From a virus, in the IMG/VR virus record IMGVR_UViG_3300048930_001096, positions 1 through 30,821 of that record: a stretch of DNA of 30,821 nucleotides; one strand, 5' to 3'. Position 1 is the first letter of the stretch. Each line of letters starts with the position of its first letter. A model generated the notes under the pieces. It searched no databases. It was given only the letters and a program-made list of their open reading frames with translations, and was not told where the DNA came from. Shown here in pieces: positions 5,373-11,067 of this stretch. The position numbers were made by a program, and so were the translations under genes.

Positions 5373-6153
5373 GCTCTCCCCCCAAGAATGCGAGCCATGC
5401 TTTTGTCTCTTTTATATCCTCGTGAACGTCTGGATGCGTTTTTGGATTTTTAGATCCATCCCTATCGTACCAACCGCAAATCTCTCGAAGGCGATTCACG
5501 TCTAGCTCTTTGAGAGGCTTACCTTTAAAGTACTTGCCGCTCTTAAAGATGTAGTCGCCAGGTTGGGTGGCCACAATTTCCTCTGGGATATTAAAAAAAT
5601 CCTCTGCCGCAAATGATGGCTCAGATGTTGGCGCCTCAATCTTATTCTGAATTTCGGCAGCTCTTGCCTCGTTCTCGGCTCGAGCGGAATCGGCAATTTC
5701 AGTTTCATCAAGTAAACCTAGACCGCAAATTGAGAGCGTTACTCTGCGCTTTGCTTTTGTCTCAGCTTTCATTAGTGCGTTAGCCAGGTCCTGACCAGAT
5801 AAACCCTTAATTGTGAGCGCACCCACGGCTTCGTCCGTTCTGCCCGAGCGATCTGATGCCTTGGCAGTTACAACGTAAAGGTCATCGATCCGCTCTCGAG
5901 AAACGCTGACAATTGATACGCCGTGAATCTCTCTAAGCTGATCCGCGCAGTCTCTTCGAGCGTAAAGAACCTCTTTGCCTTGGAACCGGATGATATCAAA
6001 CGGCTTGGTTAAGGGATTTAGCCCAAGTGATTCACAAACGCGGTTTATGTAGGAAACTTTCTCTTCAGAGCTAAGCCTCGATAGATCACCGCCAAGGAGC
6101 ACGGATTCAATCTTCGCGGCTAACGTAGTTTCTTGCGTAGAAAGCTGTTTCAT
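5365..6153 (-). CDS. RecT/Bet-like single-strand annealing protein
   Basis: This 262-residue protein carries the typical pattern of phage annealing recombinases: INRVCESLGLNPLTKPFDII (36-55), LYARRDCADQLREIHGVSI (63-81) and ALMKAETKAKRRVTLSICGL (126-145), ending the core at GLLDETE. It would coat single strands made by the partner exonuclease and pair homologous DNA. Residues about 205-262 form a separate small domain (GKYFKGKPLKELDVNRLREI) like those at the C-terminus of other nucleic-acid enzymes. The start ATG overlaps the exonuclease stop (ATGA), so the pair is coupled, as in RecE-RecT systems. Confidence 0.85.
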   Translation of the reverse strand: MKQLSTQETTLAAKIESVLLGGDLSRLSSEEKVSYINRVCESLGLNPLTKPFDIIRFQGKEVLYARRDCADQLREIHGVSIVSVSRERIDDLYVVTAKASDRSGRTDEAVGALTIKGLSGQDLANALMKAETKAKRRVTLSICGLGLLDETEIADSARAENEARAAEIQNKIEAPTSEPSFAAEDFFNIPEEIVATQPGDYIFKSGKYFKGKPLKELDVNRLREICGWYDRDGSKNPKTHPDVHEDIKETKAWLAFLGGERD

Positions 6154-6983
6154 TCACTCACCTCTTGAGGAAAAGCCCATGGTGGAAGCGAAATGCTTTG
6201 CACCTTGTCTGGGTAGCCGTGAAAATTATTGTGCTTTTGGCACGCGGCTAGTGAGGTAAGTGCCTTGCGATAAAGATGCCGACCAGCTCCAATCGTCTGG
6301 TCACATAGGTGGTAAACTGCGACGCCGTAAGGTGGAGCCTTCTCAACGGCGACAATTACGAACTCATTATATTTTTGACCTGTAACAGAAGTGACAACAT
6401 CTAAATAGTAGGCGGCAGATAGATGATACTGGTAGGCGGCAATCGACCGCATGAACTCACTCTCGCGAGCATCGGTCGTAGTTTTTATGTCTACAATGAT
6501 ATGGCCGTCTCTTAAGAAGTCTGGGCGCGCCTTTCGAGCAATTCCAGTCTCTGGGCAGACGTCAAAATAAGATTCCTCAGCTTTTCCACCAGACAGAAGA
6601 TTGTACGCAGTCTTACACTTAAGAAGCGATTCTCGCATTCCTAAGATATCCGCGTATTGATCAGCACTTAGCTTTATCTTTCCGTGGTTTTCAGCTTCCC
6701 ATTGATCTTGTTTAGCTCTTGCCCCTGTACCTGAAAACTTAGGCTTGATTGCCATCATCTCTTGAAACTTATCTGGCTCCAAAAGGGCCATGTGAGCGGC
6801 AGTGCCAAACTCTTGAGAAGGTGTGGCTTCCGACGGATTCTCTAAGTCATATTTATAATGAGCCGGTGAGCGAAGAACTTTCTTAAGAGATGACGACCCT
6901 ACCGCTGCATGCTTATGGTAATCCTCGGACGACAGAATCAGTTTACACGGCGGTGTCATCCCTAGTTTTTCTGCAGCAGTCAT
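6150..6983 (-). CDS. Exonuclease VIII (RecE)-like PD-(D/E)XK nuclease
   Basis: This 277-residue protein has the RecE/PDDEXK_12 layout. GTAAHMALLEP (60-70) precedes the catalytic core RPDF (153-156) and IVDIKTT (163-169), with Asp155, Asp165 and Lys167 as metal-binding and catalytic residues, and a YQYHLSAAYYLD helix (184-195). It would digest one strand of duplex DNA from the end and hand single strands to the annealing protein encoded next. The start has a clean ribosome site (CAGGAG). It is the second gene of the leftward early operon after the Cro-like gene. Confidence 0.87.
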   Translation of the reverse strand: MTAAEKLGMTPPCKLILSSEDYHKHAAVGSSSLKKVLRSPAHYKYDLENPSEATPSQEFGTAAHMALLEPDKFQEMMAIKPKFSGTGARAKQDQWEAENHGKIKLSADQYADILGMRESLLKCKTAYNLLSGGKAEESYFDVCPETGIARKARPDFLRDGHIIVDIKTTTDARESEFMRSIAAYQYHLSAAYYLDVVTSVTGQKYNEFVIVAVEKAPPYGVAVYHLCDQTIGAGRHLYRKALTSLAACQKHNNFHGYPDKVQSISLPPWAFPQEVSE

Positions 6984-7068
6984 TTACAATCTCCTGTTTT
7001 AAATACACGCCGGCGCCTTACACGCTTGACGGGCTTCGAGATCAGATCTTAATTGTCAGCCAAAAGGT

Positions 7069-7278
7069 TTAGGACGCCTTCTCAGAGGCCTTCCTGGCCA
7101 ACAAGCTTTCTAAGGCCTCTGCAACTCGCGTTTTGGGCGTCGAGCCATAGGTGCCTGCAATTAATTTTTCGGCCGTAGAAAAGCCGACTCCGGCGCCAAC
7201 AAGCTCTATCCTGGCGCGCCGGATGCCGACTTCTTTAGCCCACCTGTAAATTCGCTTCTTTAGCTGATTGCCGTCCAT
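7069..7278 (-). CDS. Cro-like small regulator (69 aa)
   Basis: This 69-residue basic protein is divergent to the repressor gene across a 92-bp repeat-rich control region. It contains a helix-turn-helix-like stretch, VGIRRARIELVGAGVGFSTA followed by EKLIAGTYGS. Position, size and charge fit a Cro-type protein that is first in the early operon and shuts off the repressor. The family match is by position and fold pattern only. Confidence 0.65.
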   Translation of the reverse strand: MDGNQLKKRIYRWAKEVGIRRARIELVGAGVGFSTAEKLIAGTYGSTPKTRVAEALESLLARKASEKAS

Positions 7279-7370
7279 ACCGTTATTTTACGTATTTTAC
7301 GTTTATAGTCAACGTTAATATACGTGTATCACGGATATATTTATTAAATTTTACGGATAGGCTGTAACTA
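7279..7370. promoter_or_regulatory. Divergent immunity control region with repeated operators
   Basis: The AT-rich gap between the Cro-like and repressor genes contains ATTTTACGT twice in tandem (7285-7293, 7294-7302) and a third copy, ATTTTACGG, at 7348-7356. Between them is the related TACG-containing stretch AACGTTAATATACGTGTATCACGG. Both divergent promoters should lie here, with the repeats as binding sites for the repressor and the Cro-like protein. The repeats are seen directly. Their role is inferred. Confidence 0.65.
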
Positions 7371-7820
7371 TTGGGAAGGACTACAAAACGGGCTAAGCCC
7401 ACCTTTGCCGTGAATACAATATGGCGCCGAAAGGCACGGGGTTGGAATGCCCATCAACTCGCGGCCGAAGCGCGGATTCCTTATCCTACTTTGCGAGACA
7501 TTGAGGCGGGGATAAATGCAGGTCGGGAAGAAACAAAGCTAGCCATTGCCAATGCCCTCGAATGCACCGTATCTGACCTGTACAGAGAAGAAGGTGGCGT
7601 CGCCACGTCTATTCTTCCTTCTCGCCACCTTCTAAAACAAGCAATAGAGGGAGTTGACGGTCACATCCCGTTGAGCTCGATGGTGACTTTCCTTCAAAGG
7701 TGGTTAGAGGTGGATGCTCGGACAAGGGCCACGGCCCTAGCGATCCTGTTCGACGATAGCTCAATTGCGGCTCCATATCTTGGGCGCGCTGCTCCCGCAA
7801 AAGGTTCAAAAGTACGTTAA
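7371..7820 (+). CDS. Phage repressor, XRE helix-turn-helix, no peptidase domain
   Basis: This 149-residue protein has an XRE helix-turn-helix at residues 15-72 (GWNAHQLAAEARIPYPTLRDIEAG). A roughly 75-residue helical C-terminal part follows, without the Ser-Lys S24 peptidase that RecA would trigger in lambda CI. A TTG at 7371 is the most upstream start and has GGATAGG nine bases before it. GTG at 7410 would cut into the domain. Position opposite the Cro-like gene and at the head of the plus-strand lysogeny genes argues for the prophage repressor. Induction must then rely on something other than self-cleavage. Confidence 0.75.
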   Translation: MGRTTKRAKPTFAVNTIWRRKARGWNAHQLAAEARIPYPTLRDIEAGINAGREETKLAIANALECTVSDLYREEGGVATSILPSRHLLKQAIEGVDGHIPLSSMVTFLQRWLEVDARTRATALAILFDDSSIAAPYLGRAAPAKGSKVR

Positions 7821-7893
7821 GTGCCTCAACCCCGTCCATAACACGTCTCGTCGTCTATTCCATTCAGGCTATTATCATTATAACCCGTCACCG

Positions 7894-8328
7894 ATGAAAA
7901 TTGTACGGCCATTGCGTAAAATACCAATAGATGTTCCAAGGGAAAGCAAGAAGTTTGCGAGGGCGCTTCGAAGGCGAAAGACCAACGCGGAAGACATCTT
8001 CGCGAGGACCTTTCAAAGCTGGAAAGCAAGAGGGCTATTGCCCAAATGCAGCCTAAGGTCGCAGCGCCCAGTTCTCTCATACTTTCCCGATTTCATGGTA
8101 GAAAAGTTCGCGCTTTTTATTGAAATCGATGGTGGATACCACGAAAGACGGTACGTGTACGACTGCACTCGAACCCTTCAGCTTTATGAGGCAACTGGCT
8201 TCACAGTGCTTCGCTTCACCAATCAAGATGTCATACATAACAGCGAATTTGTGCTTTATCAGATCAATCAGACCATAGGGTCCTATAAAAAAAGAGGCTA
8301 CCATCCCCCACCCAACCTTGAATATTAA
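7894..8328 (+). CDS. DUF559 / Vsr-like endonuclease-fold protein
   Basis: From ATG 7894 the 144-residue product matches the DUF559 pattern throughout. ARALRRRKTNAEDIF (22-36, Glu33) leads to a strand with Asp66 (FPDF), then FIEIDGGYHE (75-84, Glu77, Asp79, His83), YDCTRTLQLYEATGF and VLRFTNQDV. This family shares the restriction-endonuclease-like fold of Vsr mismatch nucleases. The frame is open upstream to 7765, but that stretch does not look coding and would overlap the repressor gene. No ribosome site is obvious at 7894. In a lysogeny cassette it could serve in defence against other phages or in DNA repair. That is inference. Confidence 0.8.
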   Translation: MKIVRPLRKIPIDVPRESKKFARALRRRKTNAEDIFARTFQSWKARGLLPKCSLRSQRPVLSYFPDFMVEKFALFIEIDGGYHERRYVYDCTRTLQLYEATGFTVLRFTNQDVIHNSEFVLYQINQTIGSYKKRGYHPPPNLEY

Positions 8329-8567
8329 CACGCGTCCCCTAAGCCCTGAAAGTACTTCCTGTATCGCGAGGTGCTTGGATTTAAGTTACGAATTTTTAAA
8401 ATTCAAGTGCATTTGAATTAAGCAGAAGAAATTGCACAAACGTATGTCTCGAATCCGATCGCCGGACGATTCATCTCGAGATGCGTCAACCCAGTTTTCT
8501 AAACATTTGTGCACCTAGTCTTAAAATAGTTTATCATCAACTATAGTTTAACTAACTGGGGGTTTAC
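8329..8567. promoter_or_regulatory. Structured non-coding gap with palindromes and promoter for the lipoprotein gene
   Basis: These 239 bases lack a convincing gene. They contain a perfect 15-bp palindrome GAATTTTTAAAATTC (8390-8404), the overlapping inverted repeat AATTCAA-GTGCAT-TTGAATT (8400-8419), and a wide inverted repeat TGCACAAA...TTTGTGCA bracketing about 70 bases. Just before the lipoprotein start, TAGTT/AACTA half-sites recur, including TAGTTTAACTA at 8544-8554, which overlaps a possible -10 box TATAGT (8542-8547). The gap may hold a terminator for the nuclease gene, an operator, or a small RNA. Confidence 0.5.
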
Positions 8568-8900
8568 ATGGCGCGTTTTCTAATATTGGCACTTTTGACA
8601 CTTATTGGCACCGGCTGCACCCACGCAATGCTTAAAACTGAGCGAAAAGATGGCGGCAGAATTTCTTTTTCTGGTCCGCCCGACAAATCAATGAAGCAGG
8701 CTAAAGATTTGATGTCTAAGAAATGTCCCAACGGATATGAAGAAGTTGAAAAAGGATCTGAATCAAGTGGTATGCGTGTCGGTGGTGGCCTAGGTGGTGG
8801 AAGTATCGACGTCCCTTCTCAATACATAGACTTCAAATGCTTAGATCAAAGCGCAAAGTCTGATTCGAGTGAGGCTAAAAAGACGACCATTAAGAAATAA
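8568..8900 (+). CDS. Small secreted lipoprotein, probable lysogeny (moron) gene
   Basis: This 110-residue protein starts at ATG 8568 behind GGGGG. It has a short signal peptide (RFLILALLTLIGTG) with a lipobox-like end and Cys17. The mature part holds a Cys-Pro-Asn-Gly-Tyr motif (KKCPNGYEEVEKGSE), like small envelope lipoproteins in which an xxCPxGYxxVxEG segment recurs. A Gly-rich stretch (GGGLGGGS) and a Lys/Ser tail follow. It has its own promoter region and sits among lysogeny genes, so expression from the prophage to alter the host envelope or block superinfection is plausible. Lipoprotein is well supported. The role is inferred. Confidence 0.75.
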   Translation: MARFLILALLTLIGTGCTHAMLKTERKDGGRISFSGPPDKSMKQAKDLMSKKCPNGYEEVEKGSESSGMRVGGGLGGGSIDVPSQYIDFKCLDQSAKSDSSEAKKTTIKK

Positions 8901-8918
8901 ATTCCCTGGATTTACATC

Positions 8919-8946
8919 GGCCACTATGGCTTCGTGGTGGCCGTGA
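8919..8946 (+). promoter_or_regulatory. Hairpin and possible six-codon leader before the next gene
   Basis: GGCCAC (8919-8924) can pair with GTGGCC (8937-8942). Inside it, ATG at 8926 opens a six-codon frame reading Met-Ala-Ser-Trp-Trp-Pro, whose stop TGA overlaps a GTG (GTGA, 8943-8946) in frame with the following gene. No ribosome site is seen for the leader. It may be a coupling device or chance. Confidence 0.25.
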
Positions 8947-9566
8947 AGAATGAATTAGCACTTCCCAAATCCCTTCAAAAGCCAACGCTCTTCTGTGCGG
9001 TCACTTGGCCGCACTCAAAGAAGGCCATGCATAAGGCATGCATAAAATTGGCTAAGTATGCGTCCGTATATTCAGAGGTTGAAGTTGACGGAGCGCTTCA
9101 TTACGCGGTGGGATTTAAGAAAACAGCTCGCGATGCAAGGCTCTGCTTTCTATTCCTAGAAAAAGTAAAAGAGCTTAAGAACTATACCTGCTTCATTTCA
9201 GGCCAGCCCGAAAAGATCACATGGCGCCTTTTAAATGTGATTGAGTGTTACTCGAAGGCACTTAAAACAAAGAACAGACAAGCCTATTGTCAGGTAGAAA
9301 CAGAGACGGAATCTCTACCCTACCGTGGCATGCGAATGAACATTGAAACCCTTAAATACGAACCTATCGGCGAGGTTGGCGAGCAAATCGTTTGCATGAG
9401 CCCATGTCGGGACTTAGCGCCCTTTCTCATGCTCTCTAAAAAGTCAGGCATCCCCCTAGTTGACCAGGTGGTATCTGCGGCACATGAGAAAAAGCAGATA
9501 CTTTGCCCACTATTCAAACCTAACCTATTTAAAGAGCTCTTGAGCGAATCGAAAAGATACTGGTAA
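8934..9566 (+). CDS. Unknown 210-residue cysteine-rich protein
   Basis: Start codons GTG 8934, 8937 and 8943 are all possible, and none has a good ribosome site. The protein is soluble with mixed helix and strand, and is rich in Cys and Lys. No membrane segment, known catalytic motif or DNA-binding motif is visible. Recognisable stretches are FCAVTWPHSKKAMHKACIKL near the N-terminus and MSPCRDLAPFLMLSKKSGI near residues 154-172. It follows the lipoprotein gene by 33 bases on the same strand and precedes the BrnA-like gene. I do not recognise it. As part of the lysogeny cassette it is a candidate for exclusion or defence. Confidence 0.7.
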   Translation: MVAVKNELALPKSLQKPTLFCAVTWPHSKKAMHKACIKLAKYASVYSEVEVDGALHYAVGFKKTARDARLCFLFLEKVKELKNYTCFISGQPEKITWRLLNVIECYSKALKTKNRQAYCQVETETESLPYRGMRMNIETLKYEPIGEVGEQIVCMSPCRDLAPFLMLSKKSGIPLVDQVVSAAHEKKQILCPLFKPNLFKELLSESKRYW

Positions 9567-9575
9567 GCCCATGCC

Positions 9576-9604
9576 TTGAAAGTATGCATAAATATGTGTA
9601 TAGC
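9576..9604 (+). promoter_or_regulatory. Sigma70-type promoter for the BrnA-like gene
   Basis: TTGAAA (9576-9581) and TATAGC (9599-9604) are separated by exactly 17 bases. Transcription would begin around 9611, only about 2 bases before the ATG at 9613, so the mRNA would be nearly leaderless unless an upstream transcript supplies the GGTGTGG ribosome-site-like sequence. Confidence 0.6.
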
Positions 9605-9612
9605 GGTGTGGC

Positions 9613-9951
9613 ATGTCTTCAGACCGAAGTAAAATAAAGTACGGCGCGATTGATCTAGATGATAGCTATCTCGATCCCAAAAGCCATAAAGTTAGGATCA
9701 CCACTTTCGTTGATGGTGACATTCTGTTGTGGCTAAAAGACGAAGCTAAAAAGTCAGGAAAGGGCTATCAAACATTGCTCAACGATACGCTTAGAGGTGC
9801 TATGGAAGGCGGCTCAGTGGTTGAGAGGATTGAAACACTTGAAAGAAAGATTGGCCTAATCGACGTAAGTCGTCCGCTTTCGAGGCGGCGCAATGAACCA
9901 AAACAGCTATTCCCCAAAAAGCGAGCCGCTCGAGAGGCCAGTGGGCGCTAA
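9613..9951 (+). CDS. BrnA/CopG-like ribbon-helix-helix protein without a visible toxin
   Basis: This 112-residue protein carries the BrnA-type ribbon-helix-helix at residues 26-64: KVRITTFVDGDILLWLKDEA, then SGKGYQTLLNDTLRGAM. BrnA proteins are antitoxins that bind their own promoter and the BrnT toxin. A BrnT-like gene of about 90 residues is not seen beside it, and the upstream 210-residue protein does not resemble BrnT. The basic C-terminal tail (RRRNEP...KKRAAREASGR) is an extra. It may be a stand-alone regulator or the antitoxin half of an unusual pair. Its stop overlaps the stop of the convergent late operon (CTAA). Confidence 0.75.
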   Translation: MSSDRSKIKYGAIDLDDSYLDPKSHKVRITTFVDGDILLWLKDEAKKSGKGYQTLLNDTLRGAMEGGSVVERIETLERKIGLIDVSRPLSRRRNEPKQLFPKKRAAREASGR

Positions 9952-10142
9952 TTTGCAGAACCAAGTGGTCTACATAGCATTTGCCAAACTGGCTTAAAGC
10001 TCGCACCTCTGCGCTCGACCACAAGCTTGGTTTTGCATTTATAGGTGACTTGAAAGCTTCCTTCTTTTGAGCCCTTCCCCCAAGGTTTCGCATCATCTCT
10101 GCCGCTTTCACAAAATGGGCAATGATGGGGTAAGAAGTCCAA
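9948..10142 (-). CDS. Small zinc-ribbon protein, Lar-like
   Basis: This is the last gene of the late operon, starting at TTG 10142 just after the glycine-rich gene (no ATG is available). The 64-residue product begins with HCPFCES (Cys8, Cys11), then FQVTYKCKTKL (Cys36) and MLCRP (Cys57). The CPFC start followed by a YxC strand is typical of small Lar/restriction-alleviation-like zinc ribbons, though the second Cys pair is widely spaced here. Lar modulates host restriction. The match is weak, and a small structural or regulatory zinc protein is equally possible. Confidence 0.5.
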   Translation of the reverse strand: MDFLPHHCPFCESGRDDAKPWGKGSKEGSFQVTYKCKTKLVVERRGASFKPVWQMLCRPLGSAN

Positions 10143-10146
10143 GCGT

Positions 10147-11055
10147 TTACCAAAGAAGTCTTATTCGACCAGGTGAGCCGTCACCGCCATTGGCGCCCGA
10201 TACAGCTGACCCAATGTTACATCCGCCGCCACCACCGCCGCCACCTGCGCCGTAACCAGTAGCGTTTCCGCCAGCAGTCATCCCAACGTTGTCAGCGGTT
10301 CCACCCTGACCACCACCGCCACCATCGCCTATACCTGCACCGCCGCCGCCGCCGCCGCCAGCGCCACCCTCACCGCCATTCGCGCCCGCACCACCACCGG
10401 CCCCACCAGAAGAAAAAATGCTCGACTGACCCGATGCTCCAGCGGTTGGTACAAATCCGCCAACCCCTGCATTGCCACCACCGCCGTTACCAGTGGTCTC
10501 AAGCTTTGGGGACCATGAGTTACCAGAGGATCCGCCACCAGAGCCGCGGTTTGAAGTAACTCCCCCTGCGATGCTACCGTTTCCGCCAGAACCGCCAGTC
10601 GCGCCAAACGTGACTAACGTACCGAATGATCCTGACAATACGGTTTGGCCCCCTGATCCGCCCGTGCCACCAATTCCACCGCTCACTCCACCAGGTGCGC
10701 CCGCTCCACCAGCTCCAATGGTGGCCGAAAGGGTTTCAAGTGGCGTTACCTCAACCCATGCATACTTTGGCAAACAACCCATTCCGCCCGCACCACCACC
10801 GCCTGCGCCGCTACCTGCCGAGCTTCCACCGCCGCCGCCACCACCGCCGCCACCAATGAGCTCCACCATCATGCGCGTCACGTTCTCTGGCACCTGGAAA
10901 GTTCCGCTCGCCGTAATTGACGTGAAATTTCCAAATAAGTCGATCAACGCATTGATATTTGCGCCTATTTTATTGAATAGGGCCTCAGTCACGGGCGCTT
11001 CGGCGGAAACCTCAACATCGTTAACCTTGTTTATTTCGCCTGGAATATCAGCCAT
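10147..11055 (-). CDS. Glycine-rich tail tip / receptor-binding protein
   Basis: This 302-residue protein has an N-terminal anchor (about 1-45, EINKVNDVEVSAEAPVTEAL). A segment FTSITASGTFQVPENVTRMMVELIG leads into over 200 residues of glycine-rich sequence broken by short strands. Such glycine-rich domains fold as stacked polyglycine-II helices in phage adhesins (the S16 gp38 type) and occur in many tail-tip proteins. The DNA holds runs of repeated GGC/GGT triplets whose copy number can change without shifting frame. It lies directly after the tail hub gene, in keeping with a receptor-binding role. Confidence 0.75.
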   Translation of the reverse strand: MADIPGEINKVNDVEVSAEAPVTEALFNKIGANINALIDLFGNFTSITASGTFQVPENVTRMMVELIGGGGGGGGGGSSAGSGAGGGGAGGMGCLPKYAWVEVTPLETLSATIGAGGAGAPGGVSGGIGGTGGSGGQTVLSGSFGTLVTFGATGGSGGNGSIAGGVTSNRGSGGGSSGNSWSPKLETTGNGGGGNAGVGGFVPTAGASGQSSIFSSGGAGGGAGANGGEGGAGGGGGGGAGIGDGGGGGQGGTADNVGMTAGGNATGYGAGGGGGGGGCNIGSAVSGANGGDGSPGRIRLLW

Positions 11056-11067
11056 GTTTCATCTCCA

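Noticed and set aside
7765-7893. Upstream extension of the DUF559 protein
   Set aside because: The added residues overlap the repressor and lack protein-like character. The family begins near the ATG at 7894.
8077-8331. Minus-strand 84-residue frame opposite the DUF559 gene
   Set aside because: Antisense shadow of a well-conserved nuclease-fold protein. No ribosome site or partner gene.
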